64,000 nucleotides of DNA, from assembly GCA_902729315.2 (NCBI GenBank), contig LR746266.1, positions 1,430,259-1,494,258 of the forward strand. The letters are read 5' to 3'. The DNA is from Spirodela intermedia. Its lineage: Eukaryota; Streptophyta; Magnoliopsida; Alismatales; Araceae. This document shows, one piece after another, positions 34,101-46,689 of this stretch (position 1 is its first letter; each line of letters begins with the position of its first letter). The position numbers and the translations under genes were made by a program. The notes below the pieces were generated by a model. It was given only the letters and a program-made list of their open reading frames with translations. It had not been told where the DNA came from and did no database searches.

Positions 34101-37100
34101 TGGAGCATAGGACTGATTTTCGGCCCTGCAATTGGAGGTTACCTTGCACAGGTACATCTACTGCCCACTGATGTTTTTCTGCTTTGTTTCTGTTTAGAAA
34201 AATTTCATACCTAGTAATCCCCACATCTGAGCAGGTAGTTTTTACTGTTCTCCTGCTCTCCAATAGGCAATACTGAAAACTGATTAGAAACTCTTTCATA
34301 TCAAAACTTATACACCATTCTCTCGTTTTTATATTGAGAGTTGAAGTTTTTCATAGGTTTTGGATCAATGGAGCAGTATCTTCCTCCCAGATACCATAGG
34401 CGGAGCTAGAGATGATACTTCTATTGTAGGTCCAAGTATACCCAAGTTTACCAGTGTTCATATTCAAAAGTGATCTCCCTCAGAATAAGAGTTTTCCAAA
34501 ATAGGAGTTTATACCCAAGTGTACCAATCTCTCTCAGAAGATCTAATGCATATTTTCATCAGATATGTAAACCCTTTATTATATTTCGCTACTTCAAGGC
34601 CAAGAAAGCACTGAACGTTACCAAGATCTTCGACTTCATATTCCTTAGCAAGCTTTGACTTTAATAGTTTAATCTCTACATAATTTTTAATCACCAAATA
34701 TCATTATCATAAACAATCGAGTTACAAAACCTTTTATTTTTGCTATTTTGTAAATCAACATTCCAATGCTCATAGTCAAAAGTGATCACTACATTTCCAA
34801 GTCCATTAAGTCAGGCTTACAGAGATTGCTTTAATTCATATAGAGCATTCTTCAACCTGCATACTTATTCTTAAATAGAGTAACCAGATGGGCAATGTGC
34901 ACAACTTTTTCTTGAAAGTCTCTATATATAAATGTATTTTTTGCATCGATTTAGTAGAGCTCTGATCTTCTATTATGTTTATGAGTCCTCAAATTAAACA
35001 TGGCCCGGAAAAGGGTAACCAAAAAGGGGAGTGAAAAATAGTAACAGAAAATACAACTTCCTTAAAAATCTAAGATCTCTAAATAATAGTGAAAGGATAT
35101 ATATGTTAAAAGGAGATACCTTTAGGAATTTATCTCTGAAAATATATCGCGGTATTCGTCACCATATTAGCCTAATTTATTGTTGGATATCCCAACAGCG
35201 AATAAAAATAGAATACATTTTCTTCTATGTTTTGAATATCTGATAAGTCATCTGCATTTAGAAAAAGACTTAGGATAATCTATGCGTTGAAATCTTGATC
35301 AAGGTGATTAGTAATTGTATCATCCAGCTGAATTTTCCTTGACAAGTTTTCTATCTGTGACAGTATGGGAATTTGTTGTATTTAAGCGTTTTGATATTTT
35401 ATTCGATGTAATGAACCTATTTCCTTAACCTCATCTGTCCATTTTTGACAGCCTGCGGACAAGTATCCAAATTTATTTTCTAAGGAATCAATTTTTGGAA
35501 GGTGAAAATTTTTGAGCGTTTTTATTGGATTTCTTGATAAATGACTTGTTCCTATACTAAATGGTGGCGTTCTTGTTGTGTAGGTTTCCATATTTCTTAC
35601 CTTGCCTCTGTATATCCCTCATTGCAGTAGGTGTATTGGTTGCCTGTATTTGGCTTCCTGTAAGTTAGAACTTTCCTCTACATAACACTAGTTCTCGTAA
35701 TTTGATCAATATCTATTTTTTTTACTATAGGCATCTATATATTGAATTGTGGTAAACTTTTTCATTTACCATGATGTAGCTATATCGTTTGGCCTTTCCT
35801 TTAAAGATGTTTGATCTAGTGATTGGTCTCGACTATACCATCAACTTTCATGTCTGGTGGCCTCTTTTAATTTCATGTTTAGCTTGAACATAAAACATAG
35901 TAAGTCAATGATATGTCACAAGACCTTTCATTGCCTTACATCAGGCTTACGGGGTAAAACCTAACAGGAGAATGTAAGAACTTATTAGCAATGGATTGAG
36001 TTTATCGGGGCCTAAAGCCAGTTAACAACTTAACTTCTTTATCTTAATTCTATGTGCTTATGTTTTTAGTAAATATAGATTAGCGGGCAAGTGAGATTTT
36101 TACATAGCAGTCTTGCTGAATACTACTATTCTTTCATTTTCCTTACAACCGGCAATGACATTCTTCTTATTATTGTGTTACACCTTTTTGCAGGAAACAT
36201 TGCATACCCACAAAGAAACTAGAGAACATATATCTTGTGATTCTCTTGAGGCTTCTCAAGATGGCTTTGATTTCAAACTGAAGGATGAACAGAGCGAAAG
36301 GAAGAAATATCGATCTGAAGAAAGCCTCTTCAAGAATTGGCCTTTAATCTCATCCATCATCATTTACTGTATTTTCTCCTTTCATGATATGGCTTACACT
36401 GAGGTACCTCTCACTACGCCCCCCCCCCCCCCCCCCCACACACCCACCGACCCACCCACCCACCAACACGCACACAGAGAGTAACTTGCATACTGTTCAT
36501 AATGATGAAGCTGTAGTATGTCCATGTAAACATTATAGTGATGATAGATTGTCGTTTAATAACCATATGGCTCTTACGTCAAGTCATTGATTTCGTAGAT
36601 TTTCTCCCTTTGGGCTGAAAGTGATAGAAAGTATGGAGGTCTGAGCTTTTCCACGGAAGATGTTGGCCAGGTTCTTGCAATATCAGGTATACTTGGTCTC
36701 AGGATAAAGATAATGTTGGATTTTTACTCATATTGACTACTAGAAGGCCATTATGTTGTTATGCTACTGAAATTTCTGTTATGCTGTATGTTTGGAATTG
36801 GTGACAAGCATTCGTGGGAATAAATAATGTTTTTTTATTGATCTAGCCGTATCATTTCTTTGCGATTAGTGCGGGATGTTCACTTTGCATATTTGAAGTA
36901 TGCACGAAGTATTAATTATTGTCATGTAGCACTGGGTATGTATTTTTATTTTGGGTATCCAGCTAAAGACTAATTGGGTTTCAGTTGACACTTGGAGCGC
37001 CACCTTACTCTCTTGCCTACCTGTTTAGGCACATGACATTCTCCCCATTACTGGAGTAGTCCCACATCAGTAATTTCAATTAGTAAGGAAATGTTGCGCG

Positions 37101-40100
37101 CGATTAATCACTCAGTAGAGTTCTTTTTTGCTGGATGCTCCATAATGATAATATTTAATTAATGTATGCCAAACAATCATTTAAAGGCCTCTGCAGCAGA
37201 ACACTACAGCCTTTGTCCCATGACTTGAAGCTAGCGTGTAAAAAGTGAAGGGCAGGAACAGATGCTCAGTGGAAATTGGTGCTCGCTCCCAGTAGGTGCT
37301 CCAGAGATGTTCAAGGATGTTGTCATGAATGTTCGTTGTTTTAAAATAAATCTGGAGGTTGACATTGGGTTACATATTTACAGCCAATTAAGCTCTCCAG
37401 TTTAGGCATCTGAGTTTCAGAAGGATGTTTTAATATGGTTCAAAAGCTAAGTTCCTTTGCTCGTTCTTTGGCTCAAAGGCCCACACATATCATTTCTTGA
37501 ATTCCATAGGTGCATGCTTCGAGTTAAGTATGGAGAAGATAAGTCGATATAATATTGTTTTTATACGTAGAGAAACTGAGCATTTCTTCAAATCGTACTT
37601 GTTCGCCAGTTTCTGCTCAGCGTTGACTTGGACCAGTTAATATTTAAGGAGACCCCAAAATTATGGAGGGATATATATGTAGATTTAAAATATTTAAATG
37701 TAACTTAACTCGAACATCCTGATGCTCATTGGGCATTGACACTATGGACCATCTACCACAGCTTTATCATTTGATTATGAATCTTTGAATTTCTAGTTTA
37801 TAAAGCAAAAATCATAGTTCAGCTGAATTCATTTTTAAATGTCAACTTTCTCACTAAAAATCCATGTCCCTGTGCATTGTGTGTATGTGTTTTTTTCTGG
37901 AAGATGGACTAATTGAGTTTTTCTCTCAGGTTTTAGTCTTCTTGTCTTTCAACTATTTTTCTACCCTCCCCTTGACAGACTGCTTGGTCCAGTTGTTTCA
38001 TCTCGAATTGCAGGGGTATGAATTATACAGTTTCTTGTTATTTATTTTAAATTTCATATTTATTTTATTTTTCAGATTCTATCTCACTACAGGTTCTCAC
38101 TACAGGTTCTGTCAATTCCACTCCTATCTAGTTATCCCCTTTTTGCAAATCTATCTGGCGTTGGACTTTTCGTGGTTGTGAATTTTGCATCTTCGTTGAA
38201 GAATATTTTGGCTGTGAGTTCAGCTCAACTTGAGTTCCTTTCTCTTTTCTAGTGCAATAGGTGAAAACATTTCATCACTTTTTCTTTGTGCGAACAATAC
38301 TCATAATGAATATTTAAGATGCAATCAAGGAGAAAGGGAAAATATAATAATCTAATTCAGTGAGTACAGAACAAGAGTACGTTTTGATTTCTTTTTAGTC
38401 GAATGCCATGTCGAGATTGCTTTTCAGAGTAAAGGAGTTCTGATATTTCGATGGAAAAAAGGAATACCTGGTAATCATGCGTCCCCTGTTATGTTGAAGT
38501 GCCCACAATGCGTAGTTTTAGCTAAAACATCTGATTTAACATGTTTTAGCTGTTGAGGTTGTCCATTTGGTGTGATCTGAATTTTTATTTCGCTTTTTAC
38601 TAGATCAAAGCTTTTCAACGTCATCTCTATGCCAAGATCGTTAGTTTGATTGAATCCTTCGTGTGCATAGTACAAGAGAGATGTGTGATAGTCCCCCGAG
38701 GAACGGTCATAACCTGAATCTAAGATTTTTTTGAAATCTGAACCAAAGTCAAACATGCTGGAGCCTTAGTTTGCACAAATCATCAAGAATGATGACTCAT
38801 GTATTCTTCTTCTATCTGACACTTGAATTGAGTCCAGAATTTTCAATTTTCGGAGAATGGTGAAAATTCAGTGAGGAAGTTGATTCGGACAATACCCAAT
38901 AAATCATAAAAATACCCTTGTACAGGCACAACGGATAAGATTAATTGATCAAATATACATCGAATGTGATTATAGATGACTGCTGTCGAAAAATCATTTA
39001 AATGAACGCTGTCTGTCGTCACCTCTCTTTCATATTTAACATCCAATACGCTGTGTGATCTTCTGTGAGAGTTGGCATTTTTTGAAGTTCAAATTTCTCA
39101 TTAGGCTGTATTTTCAATTTCGATCAGATTATCGTCATGATCGGAACGATCATGCTTCAGAACAACGCTGTGGTAATTTTATATCTTCACATTTTATAAT
39201 TTAAAAATTTTCTTAGTTCCCTCGATCCAAGACTCCAACGTAAAAAACTTATTTCACCGAATATTTGATTCTTTTTTGGTCCGACATCAGGAACAACACC
39301 AAAGGGGAGCTGCAAATGGCATAGCTACGACCTTGACGTCTCTCTTCCAAGCTGTAGCCCCAGCAGGCGGAGGTACACTGTGAGTACCTTAACCACTGTT
39401 TTTGCCAATTGGTATTTCTCTCCCTGAACGTAATAACACGGACTGAATTTCATCAGCCGAAGTTTGCAACTGTTGTGACCTTGGGTACTTCTCTGCTTTG
39501 CTTTTGGGAAGTACTCTCAAGGCAGAGATTTTTGAATCGGAGGTGTATTTGAGAGGTGCAAAATGGAAAGAGGGCATGGCGGACTTTGAAATTAATAAAT
39601 TCAGTCCGTTAGTTTATTTCTTAGATAACAAATCATGTGTCTCTCCCATTCCCACTCATTTAGGTATTAACCCAGAGATGAATTTTCTTCTCTTCATATA
39701 AAAGAACAGATTCCTGTTTACTATTCTTATCGCAGTCCCTGAAGATTACTTTATTTGGGAGGACCCATGGATTTTGATGATTTTCTATTTGAAGAATGAA
39801 TTTTCCTGGTTGAGTGATTTTGTGCTCTCCGCTGGGGATGCTATTCAGGATAAAAGTAGTGTGCTTTCAGAGTTAGTTATTTTTCAAAAAATTAATAGGA
39901 ATGCTATTTTGATCACCCAAAATCACAAAAAAACAAAGAAATAATTATGCTGGTAGTTTGATTCAGTCCTTAATTTGCTTGTGCGCAGACTTTCTTGGGC
40001 CCAGAAACGCCAGACTGCTTCGTTTCTTCCAGGTAATGATCCAGAAATAACCTCATAATCAATATATAAAACGTGCTTATATATATTCGCCTTCACAACT

Positions 40101-40326
40101 GATGGTATCTAACTAGAAGTTGGCTCGTCATCTGACCATTCATTGTGTTCATATTTGAGCTGCTGGGTCCTTATAGCTATCTAGAATCATGGTATCAATG
40201 CGAGCCACATCTTTCTGTTATGCAGGTGATCAGACGGTCTTCGTCGCACTGAACGTAGTTGAGCTCATTGGCATTCTCTTGACTTTCAGACCGTTCCTGA
40301 CTCTAAGAAACCAGCCTCCTCCATAG
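31110..40326 (+). CDS. ZIFL-B: zinc-induced facilitator-like major facilitator superfamily transporter, 17 exons
   Basis: Exons 31110-31254, 32367-32407, 32621-32678, 32807-32909, 32991-33093, 33169-33222, 34089-34151, 35452-35501, 35584-35659, 36194-36403, 36599-36686, 37930-38015, 38106-38213, 39128-39172, 39291-39379, 39989-40032 and 40226-40326 keep frame through all 16 GT-AG introns and encode 487 aa, the normal ZIFL size. Family marks: CPGC at 18-21, MFS motif [11 protein letters not shown] at 97-106, antiporter-type motif around [10 protein letters not shown] at 176-185, LPETLHTH before the long cytosolic loop (about 232-290), and twelve predicted helices. Known relatives move nicotianamine, phytosiderophores, zinc or potassium/auxin-linked protons at the tonoplast or plasma membrane; the substrate here is not readable. 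It is the only complete copy in the cluster. Exon 13 has two acceptors 13 bases apart. Confidence 0.93.
34440..35010 (-). mobile_element. Ty1-copia reverse-transcriptase relic in ZIFL-B intron 7
   Basis: The minus frame 34697-34509 reads [15 protein letters not shown] then [12 protein letters not shown], clear copia reverse transcriptase. Flanks and content match the relic in A1 intron 7. Confidence 0.85.
36419..36478 (+). repeat. Poly-C / (CACC)n tract
   Basis: 17-18 consecutive C followed by cacaccca-type units, in ZIFL-B intron 10 ten bases after the exon 10 donor; counterpart of the tract at 20609 in A2. Confidence 0.9.
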
Positions 40327-40351
40327 CCCAGAATGGAGGGAGGGAGGGAGG

Positions 40352-40468
<117 letters not shown>

Positions 40469-40689
40469 CCTTCACACTGGTGGATACATGATGGGTCACA
40501 TTCATTACTGTTTAAATTTATCCACAACTTTTATGTGGAAAATAAAATGATTCCAGTGCACTGATTAGTTGTTCAAAGTCCCCGGGCCCTTAGATTTGTT
40601 AACGGGCCTAATATCTGAAGAATGGGCCCAAGAAACCCACATAATTAGCTTCTGCCGGACACTTGATAGTATGCATGAGTGGATAAATA

Positions 40690-43600
40690 TATTCTGTTTT
40701 TCAATCTAGTTTTCACCAATTAGAAAGTTCATATTTCAGGATATATGGTTAATTGGTATTACGAAACTCATGTTCACTGCCCATTCCACTTTCCCCTCTA
40801 AGATTCTCAAACCTTTCGCCACTTAATAGTTTAGTGAAGATATCTGCCAATTGAAATTGAGTTTCGGTAAAACTTAAAACCACATCATTATCATTCACAT
40901 GATCCCAAATAAAATGTTGTTTGAGATCTATGTGCTCTTTTTAGAATAAAGTGATAGAATTCATTTCTAAATTAATGGCACTTGACTTAGTAGTTCTTCA
41001 GCCATGTTTAAACCCAAAAAGTTCTCTTTACATACATAAAGTTCATATCGCATTGTTTTAGAAACTTTTTCTAACTTGACTTAGTAGTCCTTCAGCCATG
41101 TTTAAACCCATAAAGTATATGCTACTAAGTTCATATTGCATTGTTTTAGAAACTAGATTCCCAAAGTAGATGTGCACGTAATATAGCTAACTATTCTTTT
41201 TCAGTAGTTATGTGTAACTCTTTTGATTCACTTTGAAAGCTAGCACATAGACACACTAAAGATTATATCCATTCTATCTATCGTTAAATATAGAAATGAT
41301 CATAGATTTTTCCTTCGGTGTCCACATCACTTTTGATCTTTCTATCCATGAATGTTCTCTTTTGTTTTCCATATATAGGACTATATTTATCTAGAATTTC
41401 TCTTGCATATTTTGTTTGAGAAATTAATATTTATTAGTTCAATTATTTTATTTACCATCCTCAGAAATAACTAAGTTCGCCTATCATACTTTTCTCAAAT
41501 TCATTTTTCTTTTGTTTGAAGAATTCTAGACATAAATTTTCATCTAAAGAATAAAAAATATATCATTTAAATACATTTAAACTAAGAGTATATGATCATT
41601 TTTTTCCTTTTTTGAATATAGTGTTATCACTACCTCAATTGAATTAGTCTCCTGTAAAAATGATGCCATTTCGCATACTAAGCCCTCAAAGCTGGCTTAA
41701 GTCCATACGAGGCTTTTAGTAATTTTGAGAACATGCTCAGGATGTTCTACATTTTGAAATACTAATTGACTTAAATACACATCCTCTTTAATTTCTCTAT
41801 TTAGGAATACACTCTTGACTTTCATTTGAATTTTAAAATAATATTTTATGGCATGCATAAGCTATATTATAATTGCATTTAGTTGTGCCACATGTGTATA
41901 TGTTTCATCATAGTCTAATTCTTCTATTTGTGAACATCCATGTGCTACCAATCTAGTTTTATTTCTAATGAATTTGTTTTCTTCATTTCATTTATTTTTG
42001 AAACTCAATTAGTTTTGATGAAAGACATTTCATCTATTCTAGGTACAAAAACACCAAGCATTCTTTTTTATAAGGCAAATTTTCATTATCCAATACTTAA
42101 CTTACATTGTTTGGCTAGATCTCATAAATCACTGCTCTCAAATTTTAATAATTCTTCAGTTTAGATCTTGTTTAAACCCCTCTTTCGACATCTCCTAAGA
42201 TTTGATTTGTTGGATCACTTCTCACATACTTCCATTATCTTGGAAGAGTCTCTTTTTCTAAACTTTCTTTCAATTCAACAAGTTTAGCATTATCACCAAT
42301 TGGTATTTCTTGAAATTCAATTTCCAACAATTATTCTATATCTTTTATAGGGCTGTTTTTGTCATCTTATTCAATGAATTTAACATTTATTATCTCTTCT
42401 AGAACTAATATTCTTTTTTTATATGCTCTAAAAGACTTAGAATCTTCACAATATCATAGAAAAATTCCTTCATCATTTCTTAGATCAAATTTTCCTATTT
42501 ATTTCCTACGATTTAATAAGAATGATCATTTGCACCCAAATGATCAGAAGTAACCAACATTTAGTTTTCTTTTCTCTGAATTACTCATATGGTGTTTTCT
42601 TAACGATTGGTCTAACAACAATTATTTTCATAGTATAGTGGGTTATATTTATTACTTTGGCCAAAAACTATTTTGGTAAATTCTTTTATATTAACATAGT
42701 CCTACAGTTATCTAGAAGAGTTCTAACTTTTTCTCTCACCAACTCCATTTTGTTGACGTGCCCTAGCATTAGAAAGTTCATGAGATATTTCTTTATCATC
42801 ACAGAATTAAGAGAAGTTCAGATTTTCCAAATTCTCCACTATCATCACTCTTGACTCTCTTAATTTTCAAATCTTTCTCATTTTCTATTTTCTTGTTAAA
42901 CTTTCTAAATTCTTTTAGAGTAGTAAATTTTCTAAGAATACCTAGGTAAATCTTGAGTAATCATTAACAATTACAAATCCATATCTTTTTCTACTTTGAC
43001 TAGATACCTTTTTTGGTCTAACAAGATCATAGTGATGATATCTTTAAATCTTGAGTAAGTTTTCTTTTTTGTGCTCATATTTTTAAATTTGTGTGACTTT
43101 ATACCTAGTTTTCCTCTAGTACACGCATCATAATCAAATTCTTTATTCTAGAGTGGTCATTCCTTATATTGGATCTAATCTTTGTAGTTTTCCTATGTTT
43201 CATGCACAAACATGACCCAAACATCTATGCCATGGTTTCATGATGTATGACTTTATACATGATCACATCTTTAAATTTATGTGACCTATAACCAATTTTC
43301 CTCTAGTGCATGCATGACAATGAAATTATTTATTCTAGACTGGTAATTCCTTTATACTAGATCTAATCCTAGTTTTCTTATGGTTCTTGAACTAACATGA
43401 CCCAAACATTTATGGCATAGTTTCATCATGTATGCAAAACATGAGTCAATAAATATACATTTGATTCTATTAAATAAATAAATAAAGTAATATAAATTTT
43501 AATTCCCCTAGGAGTATGATCTTCCCTTCAAAATTAAAAATATGAAAATAATTAAGTTCACAATTTACTCAATATCCATTATCATATAATTGGCTAACAC

Positions 43601-45290
43601 TAAGTAATTTATGATTTACTCTTTTTACTAGCATGATATTTTGGATTACATTTTGTTAGTTGATATGTACATTTTCCACATCCAATTATTTTTTTGTTTT
43701 TATTACCCTAAAAGTGACATCACCTACTTCTTTTTCAATGAGTAAGACAAGCCACCCTCTTTCTTTTATCTGCCTTGAACATTGGTAAAATATGATCGAG
43801 GGTTGTTGAAATACCTCAAAATGAGTCAATCAAAATACTTATAAACCTAAATTTCACCAATTGAAATACAATATAATTAAGTACTGTGACAAGTTTTAGG
43901 TTAATCCATGGGGAATGAGGATTAGGTGCTATGTAGCTACTATTATATTTAATTGATATATGATGAAAGAAAAGAGAAAGGATGAGGAATAGAGGGAGGA
44001 TGAAAAGGAGACTCTACAATCCAAGAGTGGGAGAAATGGAAATTCACAGGTGCGTGATGAAATTAGGGGGATACACACTCATGGTAGGACCAAAACACCA
44101 AATCGAAATCCTAATTAAGGCTACGAGTAGCTAAATTTTCTATTCATGCATAGAACACATTAGATCAAGAAAAACTTACCTTGGGCCTTATGTTTCATAA
44201 AGATTAGGCAGCTTTCTCTTCAAAGAAGCTTCTCCTATGATCTAGAATGTGAACCAACACTTAAATTGACTAAAAACACATCAAGATTGATCTAGAACTT
44301 TAATATTATTTCCTGCAAGCCAGCTAAACATCAGGGCATCAAAAGTTAGGTTCTAGGTACATGTGTAGGGCTGATCTAGCAATTTTTGTGACCTGATTCA
44401 TCCTAGACCATCGGATCTAGGGCTACGAGTAAGTAAAGGTCAATACATCCTTTTAGCTAAGATGAAATGAAAGTTGGTTTTCTCCCACACTAATTTGAGG
44501 CATTAGATGTAAAGATCATATTGTAGCCATAAGATCTTCTTTAGTGTTGATATCTATTGCACCCCCATTAAGTATGGTCTATCTACTATTGATCATGTCG
44601 ACACCATCAATGGCTTCCAATCTCCTCATCTGATGGTGCTACATGTTAACACTTGTTAACTTCCACATAATTATGAAAACAAAGCTAAGGGCCTCCTTGA
44701 ACTTGGAGATATGATCATTGGTAAGGTGGTCAACATCATGTTATTTTCCAAAAAAATTCTTTAACATTATGTACATTTACTTAAAAGGACTAAAAATCTC
44801 CATTGTATTTTGGTTCATTATCATGAAATCCTCCCATGTGGCATAGTCCAGGCCCTGCTGCCTATCTTTGTTGAACCTTGACTCAATCTGGACTGTTGGA
44901 TGAGCAAGCAACGATCACAATCCAATATAAGATTACTCTTCCTTTAACACACCAATTGGGCCCGATGGACCCAACAACGGAGACTGATAAATTTAGGCCA
45001 AATAAAGCTCCTTGAAACTGACCGTTTTAGGAGCGAGCCCTACATTTAGAGTCCCACCACGCTGACTCTTTATGGGCTAAGAACAGGGTCACCCTGAATA
45101 TCAATAGAGCCCATAATAACTTACCCAATACTGGCCCGAAGTACGAGTGTATGCCACACTCGATGGAAATGTTCTCGTTAACCCCTCTGATGATTTTCAG
45201 TAATTTTTTTGTCATCCTGCTTCCAAATACATAACCATTACTGTTGCTGACATAAGCCTGAATACATGTTCACTCCTAGAGCATATGACC
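40690..45290 (-). mobile_element. Decayed Ty1-copia retrotransposon between inverted ZIFL 3' ends
   Basis: It separates the two inverted arms of ZIFL 3' flank (to about 40680 and from about 45290). Minus-strand translation, full of stops, gives copia order from right to left: integrase (DYSRFT near 42955; RQQNGV near 42750), reverse transcriptase (41300-42000, patchy) and the RNase H end (HFIWDHVNDND near 40900; QLADIFTK near 40845). 43080-43430 holds a tandem duplication of about 175 bp. 43700-45290 has no recognised motif and could be gag/LTR or older sequence. LTR ends and a target-site duplication were not found. Confidence 0.75.
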
Positions 45291-45295
45291 AGGCC

Positions 45296-45671
45296 GAAGC
45301 ACATTATGTGGGCTTCTGGTGCCCATATTCCAGAGATTGGGCCCGTTAACCACACCGACGACAAGCCCAACATGGCAATATAAGGGCCTGGGGAACTTTG
45401 ACCAACTAAGCAGTGTACTGGAATCATTTTACTTCCCACATAAAAAATTGTGGGTAAAATTAAACAATAAAGAATGTGACCCATATGTGTCCACCACAGT
45501 GTTTCGTGGGAGAGGAACAGTAAAGTGAACAGAAGGGCTTCCTCGACAACGAAAGAACATAGTAATGCCTAAGTCTGATTTGGACATGATTCTCCAAAAG
45601 CTAAGGAACGAGTTTGGAAATTACCACCTGGCCTTTCCAATACAGCTCTCTCTATCTCCCTCCATTCTAGG
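45296..45671 (-). repeat. Inverted copy of ZIFL 3' UTR/flank
   Basis: Minus strand matches 40480-40660 (gene B 3' flank: gattccagt, gtgacccat, gcccgttaac) and also 27090-27170 (A2 3' UTR: tcactttactgtt, acagtgtggtgg). Confidence 0.8.
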
Positions 45672-46681
45672 CTATGGAGGAGGAGGCCCGTTTCTTAGAG
45701 TTAGGAATGGTCTGAGAGTCAAGAGAACGCCAAGAAGCTCAACTACGTTCAGTGCAAAGAAGACCACCTGATCACCTGCATAACAAAAAGATGTGGCTCA
45801 CGTTGATACCATGATTCTAGATAAATATATGGACCCAGCATCTCAACTGTGAAAACAGTGAATGGTCAGACGACGAGCCAACTTCTAGTCAGATACCATC
45901 AATTGTGAAGTGGAATATATAAAAGCACATTTTATGTGTTGATTATGAGGTTATTTGTGGATCCTTACATAGAAGAAACGAAGCGGTCTAGCGTTTCTGG
46001 GCCCAAGAAAATCCGAACACAAGCAAATTTAGGACCGAATCAAACCATCAGCATAATTCTTTTTTTTTTGTGGTTTTGGGTAATCAAATAGCATTCCTAC
46101 TATTTTTTTGATAATCAACTCTGAAAGAACAACGTTTTTATCCTGAATAGCATCCCCAGTAGAAAGCATAAACCAATCAACCAGGAAAATTCATTCTTCA
46201 AATAGAAAATCAGAAAAATTCATTAGTCCTCCCCAAGAAAGTAATCTTCTGGGACTGCGACCAGCATAGCAAAAAGGAACGTGTTCTATTTTATGAAGAG
46301 AATAAAACTTATCTTTGGTTGATACATAACTAGGTGGGAATGGGAGAGGACATGCTCTGATATCTGAGAAATAAGATTACTAATTGAATTTATTAATTTC
46401 TACATCAACCATGTCCTCTTTACATTTTGCATCTCTCAACTATTCCTCCGAGTCAAAAATCTCTGCCTAGAGAGTACTCCCCAAAAACAAAGCAAAGAAG
46501 TACCCAAGGTCATGACTGTTGAACTTCGGCTGATGTTATAGAAGAGTCCATATTATATTATAGAAGAAATATAGCAATAGTCAAAACAATAGTTAAAGTC
46601 ACTCACAGTGCACCACCGCCTCCTGGGCCTAGAGATTTCAAGAGAGACATCAAAGTCACAGATATGCCATTCGCTGGACAA
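45672..46681 (-). pseudogene. ZIFL-D: inverted 3' end of a ZIFL gene (exons 15-17)
   Basis: Minus strand exon 17 is open (45775-45672; DQVVFFALNVVELLGVLLTL then a stop after PPPP). Exon 16 (about 46014-45970) has lost its acceptor (gcag to tcgg) and its donor (ccaggtaatg to ctatgtaagg). Exon 15 is cut at 46681, where ZIFL sequence stops and TMEM230-like intron sequence starts. In detail it resembles A2 more than B in exon 17 (VVFFALNVVELLG). Intron 15 is present without the gypsy insertion seen in A2. Confidence 0.88.
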
Positions 46682-46689
46682 TAATACTA

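Noticed and set aside
34509-34697. Possible small gene inside ZIFL-B intron 7
   Set aside because: It is a copia reverse-transcriptase fragment, shared with A1 intron 7.
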